A stretch of DNA of 64,000 nucleotides from Actinomadura xylanilytica. Lineage in GTDB: Bacteria > Actinomycetota > Actinomycetes > Streptosporangiales > Streptosporangiaceae. The DNA is taken from NCBI RefSeq assembly GCF_030283145.1, contig NZ_JASNWE010000004.1, positions 62,001 to 126,000 of the forward strand. The letters run 5' to 3'. Both the position numbers and the translations under genes were made by a program. Under the pieces are notes generated by a model that did no database searches, was not told the DNA's origin, and was given only the letters and a program-made list of their open reading frames with translations. Below, one piece after another: positions 42,319 to 51,687 of this stretch (position 1 is its first letter; each line of letters opens with the position of its first letter).

Positions 42319-44346
42319 TTGAGGCCCTTGCAGACGTCTGATCCGTCGTTGATCGGGCAGTATCGGACGCTCGCCGAGCTGGGGCGCGGCGGCATGGGAC
42401 GGGTGCTGCTGGGCGGCGGTCCGGACGGGCGGCTGGTCGCGGTCAAGCTGGTCGGCGAGGAGTTCGCCGACGACCAGCGGTTCCGGGTGCGGTTCCGCCG
42501 GGAGGTGAGTGCCTCGCGGAAGGTCGCCGGCGCCTACACCGCCGCGGTGATCGATGCCGACCCGGACGCGCCGACGCCGTGGCTGGCCTCGGTCTACGTG
42601 CCCGGACCGTCGCTGCGCGAGGCGATCGGCGCCGCGGGCGTGCTGGCGGAGGAACCGGCGCTGCGCCTGACGGCCGGACTGGCCTCGGCGCTGGTCGAGG
42701 TGCACCGGGCCGGGCTGATCCACCGGGACCTCAAGCCCTCCAACGTGCTGCTCACCGACGACGGCCTCCGGGTGATCGACTTCGGGATCGCGCGGGCGGG
42801 CGAGACCGAGGAGGGCACCCAGGTCACCCGGACCGGCGCCCTGGTCGGCACGCCCGGCTTCATGTCGCCGGAACAGGCGCTGGGGCGGCCTCTGACCCCC
42901 GCCAGCGACGTCTTCTCGCTGGGCTCGGTGGTCGTGTGCGCCTGCCTCGGGCGCGGCCCCTTCAACGCGGGCAGCACGCCGAAGACCCTGCACAACGTGA
43001 TCAACGCGGCGCCCGCCCTCGACGCGCTGCCCCGCCGGGTCCGCGACGTCGTGGCGGCCTGCCTCGCCAAGGACCCGGCCGACCGGCCGACGCCCGAGCG
43101 GGTGCTGGAGGCCGTCGGCGAGCTGGTCCCGGCGAGCCGTCCCTGGCCGGTCGCGGTGCACGACCTCATCACGGCCCAGCACGCCGAGGTCGACCGGCTC
43201 CTGTCCGGCCCGCAGCACGGTGGCCCCGGGCCCGGCGACATGGCGACCGTCGCCAACACGATGACGGACCCGGTCGCACCCCCCGCGCCGTCACGCAGAC
43301 GCGTCCTCCAGTTGGCGGGCGGCGGTGCCCTCCTCGGGATGGCCGCGATCGGCGGCGCGGTCGCGTGGACGGCGCAGGGCGAAGACCCTCCCGCGAAGAA
43401 ACGCGGCCGTGCCACGACGGTCAGGAAGCCGGTCGCCGAACTGTCCGGCCACGCGGGCACGGTGGCCACCGTACGGTTCACCCCGATCGGGGACCTGCTG
43501 GCCACCACCTGCGACGACGGCAAACTGCGGCTGTGGGACGTGGCGTCCCGCCGGCTCTCCGGCGAACCGATCACCGTGTCCTCCAAATCCTTCCGTTCGG
43601 CGGTGTTCGACCGGGTGGGGGACCAGGTGGCGACCGCGTCCGAGGACGGCGTCAAGCTGTGGGACGTCAAGACCCGCCGGCAGGTCGGCAAGACCCTCAC
43701 CGTCCGTCTCATGGAGGTCATCGACTCCCCCGGCCCGGTGTTCGACGTGGCCTACAGCCCGGACGGGAAGACGCTGGGGGCCATGGGCACGAGCATCATG
43801 CAGCTCTGGGAGGCCGACTCCGGCAAGCCGATCGGCCGGCTGAACTTCGGCAGCCCCAGGCTGCTGGCCCCGGTGGCGTTCAGCGGGGACGGGCGGAGCC
43901 TGGCCGTCCCGAACGACCAGCATGTCGAGGTCTGGGACGTGGCCTCGCACAAGGCGGTGGGCCAGTCCCTGCTCGGCCACACCGCGGCTCTCGCCTGCGT
44001 GGTGTTCAGCCCGGACGGCCGGACGCTGGCCACCGGCGGCTGGGACACGACCGTGCGGCTGTGGGACGTGCCGGAACGCCGTCCCATCGGCCAGCCCCTG
44101 CGCGGCCACTCGCACGTGATCCAGGGCCTGGCGTTCAGCTCGGACGGCCGGACGCTGGCCAGCGCCAGCAACGACGGCACCGTGCGACTGTGGGACGTGG
44201 CCGCGCAGAAGCCGCTCGGGCAGCCGATCAGCGGCACCGCCAAGAGCTACACCGGCGTGGCGTTCGGCCGGGAGGACCGGATGCTGGCCACCGGGGGCGC
44301 GAAGGCCGCGTGGCTGTGGGACATCTCCGACCTCATCCGACGGTGA
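42319..44346 (+). CDS. Ser/Thr protein kinase with C-terminal WD40 propeller (kinase-WD40 1)
   Basis: A 675-aa fusion. Kinase domain (~14-270): G-R-G-G-M-G, Lys43, H-R-D-L-K-P-S-N with Asp137, D-F-G with Asp154, G-T-P-G-F-M-S-P-E-Q. A hydrophobic segment after S-R-R-R near residue 335 is the likely membrane span; the C-terminal ~300 residues carry seven WD-type repeats (L-W-D-V and variants), enough for one propeller outside the membrane. A TTG start at 42319 follows GGGAGG and gives the same start as the paralogue. The 152-bp gap upstream holds no gene. Confidence 0.92.
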   Translation: MRPLQTSDPSLIGQYRTLAELGRGGMGRVLLGGGPDGRLVAVKLVGEEFADDQRFRVRFRREVSASRKVAGAYTAAVIDADPDAPTPWLASVYVPGPSLREAIGAAGVLAEEPALRLTAGLASALVEVHRAGLIHRDLKPSNVLLTDDGLRVIDFGIARAGETEEGTQVTRTGALVGTPGFMSPEQALGRPLTPASDVFSLGSVVVCACLGRGPFNAGSTPKTLHNVINAAPALDALPRRVRDVVAACLAKDPADRPTPERVLEAVGELVPASRPWPVAVHDLITAQHAEVDRLLSGPQHGGPGPGDMATVANTMTDPVAPPAPSRRRVLQLAGGGALLGMAAIGGAVAWTAQGEDPPAKKRGRATTVRKPVAELSGHAGTVATVRFTPIGDLLATTCDDGKLRLWDVASRRLSGEPITVSSKSFRSAVFDRVGDQVATASEDGVKLWDVKTRRQVGKTLTVRLMEVIDSPGPVFDVAYSPDGKTLGAMGTSIMQLWEADSGKPIGRLNFGSPRLLAPVAFSGDGRSLAVPNDQHVEVWDVASHKAVGQSLLGHTAALACVVFSPDGRTLATGGWDTTVRLWDVPERRPIGQPLRGHSHVIQGLAFSSDGRTLASASNDGTVRLWDVAAQKPLGQPISGTAKSYTGVAFGREDRMLATGGAKAAWLWDISDLIRR

Positions 44347-44389
44347 GGCGCGCCCACCGTCCATCGGGCCTGCGCGGGAAGGGGTGGCC

Positions 44390-46378
44390 ATGCGGCAGTT
44401 GACCGGGTCCGATCCAGTCCGGGTCGGGCGCTACCGGATGCTGGCCGAGCTCGGCCGGGGCGGCATGGGCCGGGTGCTGCTGGGGTCCGCGCCCGACGGG
44501 CGGCTGGTCGCGGTCAAGCTGGTGCACGCCCGGCTCGTCGACGTCCCCGGGTTCCGGGACCGGTTCCGCGCCGAGGTGACCGCCACCCGCACGGTCTCCG
44601 GCGCGTACACGGCCCCGGTGATCGACGCGGACGCGGACGCGCCGACCCCCTGGCTGGCGTCGGTGTGCGTGCCCGGCCCGTCGCTGAGCGAGGCGGTCCG
44701 GGCGGCCGGCCCGCTGCCGGAGCAATCGGTGCTGCGCCTGGCGGCGGGGCTGGCCGCCGCGCTGCTGGAGATCCACCGGGCCGGGCTGGTGCACCGCGAC
44801 CTCAAGCCGTCCAACGTGCTGCTGGCCGCCGACGGCCCGAAGGTCATCGACTTCGGGGTGGCGCGGGCCGTCGAGGGCGACGAGGGCGACCGGCCCCAGG
44901 GCGGCCTGCTCGCCGGCACGCCCGGGTTCATGTCGCCCGAGCAGGCCGAGGACCTGCCGCCGACGCAGGCCGGCGACGTCTTCTCGCTGGGGTCGGTGCT
45001 GGCCATGGCCGCCACCGGCCGGGGCCTGTTCGACGGCCCCGGGGTGCCGCAGACCCTCTACAACGTCGTGCACCTCGACCCCGACCTGACCGGGGTCCCG
45101 GACCGGCTGCGCCCGATCATCCTCGCCTGCCTGGCCAAGGACCCGGGCGAGCGGCCCGCGCCCGGCCGGCTGCTGTCGATGATCGGGCAGGTCGCCCCGG
45201 CCGTCCGACCCTGGCCGCCCGCGGTGCACCGGCTGATCGACGAACGGCGGACCGAGATCGCCCGGCTGCTCGGCGCCCCGGCGCCCACGGTCGCCCCGGC
45301 GTCCGGGCCCGGCATCGCGAGGTACCGGGGCCGGCTGGTGGCGGGCGGCGGCGCGCTGGCGGGATGCGCGGTGCTGGCCGCCGTCCTGGCCTGGGCGCCG
45401 TGGTCGGGTTCGTCCGCACGTACCGCCCCGTCCGCGTCCCGGTCCGCCGCCCCACCGGTGAGCTGGCCGCTGCGCGGGCACACGGCCTCCGTCAAGGACG
45501 TGGCTTTCACCCCGGACGGCCGGACGCTGGTCACCGCGAGCGACGACGCGACGGTGCGGCGGTGGGACGTGGCGGGCCGCGCACAGCTCGGGAAGCCCGT
45601 CCGCCACCCCGACGGGGTCAACGCGGTGGCGGTCGGCGCCGACGGCACCGTGCTGTACACCGGGGGCGACGACGGCTTCATGCGGATCTGGCGGTTGCCG
45701 GGCGGCGGACGGTCGAACGGGTTCGAGACCGGGCTCGGTCCGCTCACCGACATGGCGCTCAGCCCCGACGGCCGCGTCCTGGCCACCAGCAACGGGAACC
45801 AGTACGTGCGGCTGTGGGACCTGGACGACGGGAAGGTCGGGCCGGCCCTGGAGACCCGGGCCGGCAACGTGGAGGCCCTGGCGTTCGCCCCGGACAGCCG
45901 CACCCTGGCCGTCGGCACGACCGGCACCGAGCGCAACCTCGACACCGGCAACAGCGAGGGCGTCGCGCAACTGTGGAACGTCTACGACAAGCGGAAGCTC
46001 GGCGCGGACATGACCGGGTTCGATTCCTGGGTCGAGGGCGTGGCGTTCAGCCCGGACGGGCGGACCCTGGCCGCGGGCGGCGGTGAGCTCACCCGGCTGT
46101 GGAACGTGTCCGACCACCGGCGAATCGGCGCGCCCTTCCCGTGCCGCGGCCGGTGCTACACCATGGCGTTCGGCCCGGACGGCCGGACGCTGGCCGCCGG
46201 GAGCAGCGGCGGCGAGGCACGGCTGTGGAACCTGGCCGATCGCCGGCAGATCGGCCCGGACCTGACCGGCCATACCGGCGTCATCCTCAGCCTGAAGTTC
46301 AGTCCGGACGGCCGCACCCTGGCCACCGGCAGCTCCGACGGCACCACCCGCCTGTGGCCCGTCCCCGCCTCTCGCTAG
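44390..46378 (+). CDS. Ser/Thr protein kinase with C-terminal WD40 propeller (kinase-WD40 2)
   Basis: A 662-aa paralogue of the preceding protein, 43 bp downstream. Lys43, Asp137 and Asp154 fall at the same numbers, showing an ungapped kinase alignment over the first 160 residues. A single hydrophobic segment (~residues 312-335) is followed by a Ser/Ala-rich linker and seven WD repeats ending at the C-terminus. The WD blades differ more than the kinase halves, so the two receptors probably recognise different ligands but may share targets. AAGGGG precedes the ATG at 44390; an in-frame GTG lies 6 nt upstream. Confidence 0.92.
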   Translation: MRQLTGSDPVRVGRYRMLAELGRGGMGRVLLGSAPDGRLVAVKLVHARLVDVPGFRDRFRAEVTATRTVSGAYTAPVIDADADAPTPWLASVCVPGPSLSEAVRAAGPLPEQSVLRLAAGLAAALLEIHRAGLVHRDLKPSNVLLAADGPKVIDFGVARAVEGDEGDRPQGGLLAGTPGFMSPEQAEDLPPTQAGDVFSLGSVLAMAATGRGLFDGPGVPQTLYNVVHLDPDLTGVPDRLRPIILACLAKDPGERPAPGRLLSMIGQVAPAVRPWPPAVHRLIDERRTEIARLLGAPAPTVAPASGPGIARYRGRLVAGGGALAGCAVLAAVLAWAPWSGSSARTAPSASRSAAPPVSWPLRGHTASVKDVAFTPDGRTLVTASDDATVRRWDVAGRAQLGKPVRHPDGVNAVAVGADGTVLYTGGDDGFMRIWRLPGGGRSNGFETGLGPLTDMALSPDGRVLATSNGNQYVRLWDLDDGKVGPALETRAGNVEALAFAPDSRTLAVGTTGTERNLDTGNSEGVAQLWNVYDKRKLGADMTGFDSWVEGVAFSPDGRTLAAGGGELTRLWNVSDHRRIGAPFPCRGRCYTMAFGPDGRTLAAGSSGGEARLWNLADRRQIGPDLTGHTGVILSLKFSPDGRTLATGSSDGTTRLWPVPASR

Positions 46379-46477
46379 GGCCTGCGGGCCGTCCGTCCCG
46401 GAACGTCGGCGGGCCCGTCCGGGGCATCCGGGTTGGGGCGCCCGGGACGCCCGTCCCCGCGCCCCCACCCGGAGCTC

Positions 46478-47968
46478 TCACAACTGGGTCGTGACCGCCT
46501 TGACCTCGGTGTAGGCGTTGAGGGCCTCGTGGCCCATCTCGCGTCCCCAGCCGGACTGCTTGTAGCCGCCGAACGGCAGGGCCGCGTCGAAGACGTTGTA
46601 GCAGTTGATCCAGACCGTGCCGGCGCGGATCTTCTTGGCCAGCGCGTGCGCCTTGGAGATGTCCTTGGTCCAGATGCCCGCGCCCAGGCCGTACTCGGTG
46701 GCGTTGGCCGCGGCAGCGATCTCGTCCAGGTCCTGGAAGGGCGCGGCGACCACGACCGGTCCGAAGATCTCTTCACGCACGATCCGCATATCGGCGCCGG
46801 CGCCGGTGAGCACGGTCGGCTCGACGAAGTAGCCGCGGTCGCCGTGCCGGCCGCCGCCGACGACGGTGGTCGCGCCGTCCGCGCGCCCCGATTCCAGGTA
46901 GCCGGTGACCCGCCGGAGCTGCTCGTCGGAGACCAGCGGCCCCATCTGCGTATCGGCGTCCATGCCCGGACCGAGCTTGATGGACCTGGCGATCTCGGCC
47001 ACCCCCTCGACGACCTCGTCGAACCTGCTCTGGTGCACGAAGAGGCGCGAGCCCGCCACGCAGCACTGCCCGTGGTTGAAGAAGATGGCGTTCGCCGCGC
47101 CCGCGATCGCGCCGGGTTCGGCGTCCTCGAACACGATGTTGGGGCTCTTCCCGCCCAGTTCCAGCGTCAGCTTCTTGAGGTTGCCCGCGGCGGCCTGCAC
47201 GATCAGGCGGCCGACCTCGGTGGAGCCGGTGAAGGCGACCTTGTCGACCCCCGGATGGGCGGCCAGCCGCGCTCCGGCGGTCTCGCCGTACCCGGGCACG
47301 ACGTTGACCACCCCTTCCGGCACGCCCGCTTCGGCGATCAGCTCGGCCAGCCGCAGCGCGCTCAGCGGGGTCTGCTCGGCCGGCTTGAGGACGACGCAGT
47401 TGCCGGTCGCCAGCGCGGGGCCGAGCTTCCAGGCCGCCATCAGCAGCGGGAAGTTCCACGGGATGATCTGGCCGACCACGCCCACCGGCTCGCGCAGCGT
47501 GTAGGAGTGGAAGTTGGCGCCGGGCATGAACGGCACCGAGATGTCGATGGTGTTGCCTTCGATCTTGGTCGCCCAGCCGGCCATGTAGTGGAACAGGTCC
47601 GCCGCCAGCGGCACGTCGGCGGCCCTGGCGACCGCGTACGGCTTGCCGTTGTCGAGCGATTCCAGCTGGGCCAGTTCGTCGGCGTGCTGGAGGACCAGGT
47701 CGCCGATCCGCCAGATCAGCCGGCCGCGTTCGGAGGGCGTCAGCCGCGACCAGGGCCCCTCCTCGAAGGCTCGGCGGGCCGCGTCGACCGCCCTGTCGAT
47801 GTCGGTCGCGTCGCCCTCCGCCACCTGTGCGAGCGTCTCGCCCGTCGCCGGGTCCGGCGTGGCGAACGTCTTCCCCGACGCCGCTTCCACCCACTGCCCG
47901 TCGATGAACATTCGCCGCGGGTCGGTCACGAAGGCGGTGACCCTGTCGTCCACTGTCGCCGTCGACAT
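46478..47968 (-). CDS. NAD(P)-dependent aldehyde dehydrogenase
   Basis: A 496-aa aldehyde dehydrogenase of normal length. F-T-G-S-T-E-V-G binds the nucleotide, L-E-L-G-G-K-S-P holds the general base Glu, and the nucleophile is Cys302 (or the adjacent Cys303) in G-Q-C-C. P-W-N-F-P and E-E-I-F-G-P-V complete the family blocks. It oxidises an aldehyde to the acid. The ATG at 47966-47968 is preceded by GGGGA. It stands alone, convergent with kinase-WD40 2 and divergent from an oxygenase remnant. Confidence 0.93.
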   Translation of the reverse strand: MSTATVDDRVTAFVTDPRRMFIDGQWVEAASGKTFATPDPATGETLAQVAEGDATDIDRAVDAARRAFEEGPWSRLTPSERGRLIWRIGDLVLQHADELAQLESLDNGKPYAVARAADVPLAADLFHYMAGWATKIEGNTIDISVPFMPGANFHSYTLREPVGVVGQIIPWNFPLLMAAWKLGPALATGNCVVLKPAEQTPLSALRLAELIAEAGVPEGVVNVVPGYGETAGARLAAHPGVDKVAFTGSTEVGRLIVQAAAGNLKKLTLELGGKSPNIVFEDAEPGAIAGAANAIFFNHGQCCVAGSRLFVHQSRFDEVVEGVAEIARSIKLGPGMDADTQMGPLVSDEQLRRVTGYLESGRADGATTVVGGGRHGDRGYFVEPTVLTGAGADMRIVREEIFGPVVVAAPFQDLDEIAAAANATEYGLGAGIWTKDISKAHALAKKIRAGTVWINCYNVFDAALPFGGYKQSGWGREMGHEALNAYTEVKAVTTQL

Positions 47969-48100
47969 AGCGCATCCCCAATCCGGGCCGTCCGGCCGCG
48001 ACCACGCGGCCCGTCGAACAGGCGTCCGAGATCTCCGGACACCGCTACGGAGCTTGGCAGCCCCAATGAGACGTCCGAATCCCGTTGAGCGCAACCCCCG

Positions 48101-48690
48101 GTGACCGCCCCGCTCCCGTCCCGAAGCCGCGCCCGCGAGCACCTGCTCGGCGTGACCTACGGTTTCGCCAGCGGGATGATGAGCACGGTCATCCCCAGGG
48201 AGGCGCGCGGTCTATTACTCCAAGGGCGGCGCGGACATGAAGGACCGCATCACCAAGACCGCCAAGCTCGGGTACGACATCGGGACGTCGAACGCCCACG
48301 AGCCCGATGGCGAGATGATCGTGACCTGCGTCAAGACCCGGCTGGCGCATGCGGGGGTGCGGCACCTGCTGCCGAAGTCCCCGTACTGGTCGAAGGTCGC
48401 CGACGAGGAGATCCCGATCAGCCAGCGGGACATGATGGTCACCTGGCACAGCCTGCCCACGACCGTCATGCGGAACCTGGTCGAGTGGAAGGTGCCGATC
48501 CCCGCCGCCGAGTCCGAGGGCTTCCTGCACTCGTGGCAGGTGGCCGCGCACATGCTCGGCATCGAGGACGAGTACATCCCCAAGTCGTGGGACGAGGCCG
48601 GCGCCCAGGCCGACCAGGTCCTGACCCCGGTGCTGGGCCCGACGCCCGAGGGCGGCAAGCTGGCCGACATCCTCCTCAACCTCGGCTCCG
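48101..48690 (+). pseudogene. Frameshifted remnant of a DUF2236 (MpaB/Lcp-like) oxygenase
   Basis: Two frames together spell one DUF2236-type protein. The first (from 48101) reads V-T-Y-G-F-A-S-G-M-M-S-T-V-I-P-R-E-A-R and then loses sense; one base on, the next frame continues V-Y-Y-S-K-G-G-A-D-M-K-D-R and runs to A-D-I-L-L-N-L near 48683. The switch lies around 48206-48212 and equals one extra base. The haem-region motif V-K-T-R-L-A-H-A-G-V-R-H is present, but both ends of a normal ~400-aa protein are missing. Relatives are haem-b oxygenases acting on polymers or lipids. A sequencing error could explain the frameshift but not the missing ends. Confidence 0.65.
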
Positions 48691-48752
48691 CGTCCCGGGC
48701 CCGGAGTCCGGCGGATTCCGGGCCGGGCACCGCCGCACCGCGGGCGCCGCCT

Positions 48753-49598
48753 TCAGCGGTGTGCCTCCCGGGCGTGGTTCGGCGACAGGGCGGGCTGTGA
48801 CCGGACGTGGTGGCGGCCGATGGGGAGCATCAGGGGGCGCCCGGAGACGGGGTCTTCGATGATGCGGCTCTCGAGGTCGAAGACGGTGCGGACGCTCTCC
48901 TCGGTGAGGACCTCGGCCGGGGTGCCCCAGGTGTGGAGGCCGCCGTCGGCGAGCGCGATGAGGTGGTCGGCGTAGCGGGCGGCGAGGTTGAGGTCGTGCA
49001 GGACCATCACGATGGTGGTGCCGCGGGTGCGGTTCAGGTCCGTCAGCAGGTCCAGGACGTCGATCTGGTGGCTGGCGTCGAGGAAGGTGGTCGGCTCGTC
49101 GAGAAGGAGCAGGTCGGTCTGCTGGGCCAGCGCCATGGCGATCCAGACCCGCTGGCGCTGTCCCCCCGACAGCTCGTCGACGGCGCGGTCGGCGAGTCCC
49201 GTGGTCTGCGTCGCCTCCAGGGCGGCGGCGACCGCGGCGTCGTCCTTGGTGGTCCAGCGGGAGAAGACACCCTGATGGGGGTGGCGTCCGCGGCAGACGA
49301 GGTCGAGGACGGTGATGCCCTCGGGCGCGACCGGCGACTGGGGCAGCAGGCCGAGCGTGCGGGCCAGTTCCTTGGCGGGCATGCGGTGCACCTCCCTGCC
49401 GTCCAGGACGACACGGCCCTCCCGGGGGGAGAGCAGCCGGGACAGCGAGCGCAGGAGCGTCGACTTCCCGCAGGCGTTCGCGCCGACGATGACCGTGATC
49501 TCGCCGGGCGGCACGACCAGGTCGAGGGACTCGATGACGGCGCGGTCGCCGTAGCCGAGCGTGAGGCTCTCGGCCACCAGGGAGTGGGACGTGGTCAC
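48753..49598 (-). CDS. Ferric-siderophore ABC transporter ATP-binding protein
   Basis: A 281-aa ATPase of the FecE/FepC class. Walker A G-A-N-A-C-G-K-S-T, Q-loop L-L-P-Q-S-P, signature L-S-G-G-Q-R-Q-R and Walker B L-L-L-L-D-E-P-T-T-F-L-D, then the H-loop V-L-H-D-L-N. C-G-K-S-T is the variant typical of siderophore ATPases. A GTG start at 49598 follows GGAGG and overlaps the permease stop (GTGA). Last gene of the four-gene iron operon. Confidence 0.93.
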   Translation of the reverse strand: MTTSHSLVAESLTLGYGDRAVIESLDLVVPPGEITVIVGANACGKSTLLRSLSRLLSPREGRVVLDGREVHRMPAKELARTLGLLPQSPVAPEGITVLDLVCRGRHPHQGVFSRWTTKDDAAVAAALEATQTTGLADRAVDELSGGQRQRVWIAMALAQQTDLLLLDEPTTFLDASHQIDVLDLLTDLNRTRGTTIVMVLHDLNLAARYADHLIALADGGLHTWGTPAEVLTEESVRTVFDLESRIIEDPVSGRPLMLPIGRHHVRSQPALSPNHAREAHR

Positions 49599-50647
49599 AG
49601 TGAGCCTCCGGCCCGATGGGTGCGGACGATCAGGAAGACGAGGTACGGCGCTCCGAGAACGCCGGTGACGACGCCGACCGGGTAGCGGACGTCGAACGCG
49701 AACTGCCCGGCGAAGTCGGCGACCAGGACCATGAGGGCGCCGACGAGCCCTGACGGCACGAGCAGGGAGCCGCCCACGCCGACGAGCCGGGCCGCGATGG
49801 GGCCGGACAGGAACGCCACGAACGCGATCGGCCCGGCCGCCGCCGTGGCGAAGGCGATCAGGCCGACGGCGGCGACGATGACCGCGATGCGGGTGCGTTC
49901 GACGCGGACCCCGAGTGCGGCGGCGGTGTCGTCGCCGAGCTGCATCGCCGACAGGTCGCGCGCCAGGGACAGCAGGACGGGGGTGAGGACGGCCACCGCG
50001 ACGAGGGCGGGCAGCGCCTGCTTCCAGGTCGTGCCGTTGAGGCTGCCGGTCAGCCAGCGCGTGGCCTCCTGGAGATCCCACTCAGCGGCCTGGGACAGGA
50101 CGTAGGAGGTGACGCTGTCGAGGATCGCGGAGATCCCGATGCCGATCAGGATGAGCCGCGTGCCGGCGACGCCGTCCCGGAACGCCAGGGTGTACATCAG
50201 CAGGGCGACGCCGAGGGCGGAGACGATCGCGAAGACCGACACCGCGGTCCCGCCGAGCGAGAGCGACACGATCGCGATGGCCGCCGCGGCGCTCGCACCC
50301 GAGCTGATGCCGATGATGTCGGGGCTGGCCAGCGGGTTGCGGAGCATCGTCTGGAAGGTGACGCCGGCCAGGCCGAAGGCGAATCCCGCGGTCACGGCGA
50401 GGACCGCCCGCGGCAGCCGGAGCCCCCCGACCGTGAAGGAGGCTCCCGGCACCTGCTCGCCGAGGACGACGCGGACCACGTCGCGCGGCGGGTAGAACGT
50501 CTGCCCGACCATCAGCGTCACGGCGAACCCGGCGACGACGAGCACCGCCAGCGTCGCGACCACGGCACGGCGCCGGTGGGCGCGCCGGCGGCGACCGCGG
50601 GCGACGGCCTGGACGAGGGACGCCCGGGCGGGGGCGGGGGCGTTCAC
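49595..50647 (-). CDS. Iron-siderophore ABC permease (FecCD family), second subunit
   Basis: A 350-aa membrane protein with a basic N-terminus and about nine hydrophobic segments. R-L-P-R-A-V-L-A-V, F-Q-T-M-L-R-N-P-L-A-S-P-D-I-I-G-I-S-S-G-A and A-G-P-I-A-F-V are the FecCD blocks. It pairs with the other permease as the membrane channel. A GTG start at 50647 overlaps the upstream stop. Confidence 0.93.
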   Translation of the reverse strand: MNAPAPARASLVQAVARGRRRRAHRRRAVVATLAVLVVAGFAVTLMVGQTFYPPRDVVRVVLGEQVPGASFTVGGLRLPRAVLAVTAGFAFGLAGVTFQTMLRNPLASPDIIGISSGASAAAAIAIVSLSLGGTAVSVFAIVSALGVALLMYTLAFRDGVAGTRLILIGIGISAILDSVTSYVLSQAAEWDLQEATRWLTGSLNGTTWKQALPALVAVAVLTPVLLSLARDLSAMQLGDDTAAALGVRVERTRIAVIVAAVGLIAFATAAAGPIAFVAFLSGPIAARLVGVGGSLLVPSGLVGALMVLVADFAGQFAFDVRYPVGVVTGVLGAPYLVFLIVRTHRAGGSL

Positions 50648-51687
50648 AGCTCACGCACCTTCTGGCGGCGGACGATGTGGATGAAGAACGGGGCGCCGAT
50701 CAGTGCCGTCACGATGCCCACCTCGATGTCGGCGGGCCGGGCCACCACGCGGCCGACGACGTCCGCGGCGGTGAGCAGCGACGCGCCGACCAGGGCGGAG
50801 AACGGCAGCATCCAGCGGTGGTCCACGCCGACGAGCAGGCGGCACGCGTGCGGGACGACGAGTCCGACGAAGCCGATCGGCCCGGCGACGGCCGTCGACG
50901 CACCGCACAGCACGACGGCGCCGAGGGCGGCCGTGCCGCGGATGAGGGCGACGCGCTCCCCGAGTCCGGCGGCGAGCTCGTCGCCGAGGGCCAGCGAGTT
51001 CAGCGCGCGGGCGCACAGCAGGCACACGGCGAACCCTGCGGCGAGGAACGGCAGGACCTGACCGATGCGCTCGTAGGACGCGCCGCCGACCCCGCCGATC
51101 TGCCAGAGCCGGAAGCTCCCGGCGATGTCGTTGCGGGGCAGGACGACGGCGCTGACAAGGGACGCGGAGGCCGCCGACGTGGCGGCACCGGCGAGCGCGA
51201 CCTTGAGGGGGGTGGCTCCGCCGCGCCCGAGGGATCCGACGGTGTACACGAACACGGCCGAGAGGGCGGCCCCCGCCATCGCGATCCAGATGTACCCGGT
51301 GGGCGAGGTGAGCCCGAAGAACGCGACGGCGGTGACGACGGAGAGCGAGGCGCCCATGTTGACGCCCAGGATTCCCGGATCGGCCAGCGGGTTGCGGGTC
51401 ACGCCCTGCATGACGCCGCCGGAGAGGCCGAGCGCGGCGCCGATGAGCACCGCGAGCAGGGTGCGGGGGATCCGCTTGGCGACCGCGGCCTGCTCGATGG
51501 AGTCGTCCGCGCCGCCGAGCGCCGCCCAGACGTCGGACCAGGCGACGTCCCGCGAGCCCAGGGCGACGGAGGCCGCCATCAGCACGGCCAGGGCCAGGAC
51601 GGCGACGAGCAGCCACAGGATCCGGATGCGCGCCGGACGCCGCACGAGGGCGGCGTCCGACGGGCGGTCGGTGTCGGCCGTCGTCAC
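50644..51687 (-). CDS. Iron-siderophore ABC permease (FecCD family), first subunit
   Basis: A 347-aa membrane protein of the same family as the downstream permease: R-I-P-R-T-L-L-A-V, G-V-M-Q-G-V-T-R-N-P-L-A-D-P-G-I-L-G-V-N-M-G-A and G-P-I-G-F-V-G-L-V-V-P-H. The heterodimer carries ferric siderophores across the membrane. A GTG start at 51687 overlaps the binding-protein stop; the open frame extends upstream only through overlap with that gene. Confidence 0.93.
   Translation of the reverse strand: MTTADTDRPSDAALVRRPARIRILWLLVAVLALAVLMAASVALGSRDVAWSDVWAALGGADDSIEQAAVAKRIPRTLLAVLIGAALGLSGGVMQGVTRNPLADPGILGVNMGASLSVVTAVAFFGLTSPTGYIWIAMAGAALSAVFVYTVGSLGRGGATPLKVALAGAATSAASASLVSAVVLPRNDIAGSFRLWQIGGVGGASYERIGQVLPFLAAGFAVCLLCARALNSLALGDELAAGLGERVALIRGTAALGAVVLCGASTAVAGPIGFVGLVVPHACRLLVGVDHRWMLPFSALVGASLLTAADVVGRVVARPADIEVGIVTALIGAPFFIHIVRRQKVREL

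Noticed and set aside
44333..46468. A 711-codon open frame antisense to kinase-WD40 2
   Set aside because: Shadow of a well-supported kinase and WD40 repeat gene.
47969..48142. A longer N-terminus of the aldehyde dehydrogenase
   Set aside because: The extra ~58 residues are Arg/Gly-rich and unlike the family; the ATG at 47966-47968 gives the normal length with the nucleophile at Cys302.
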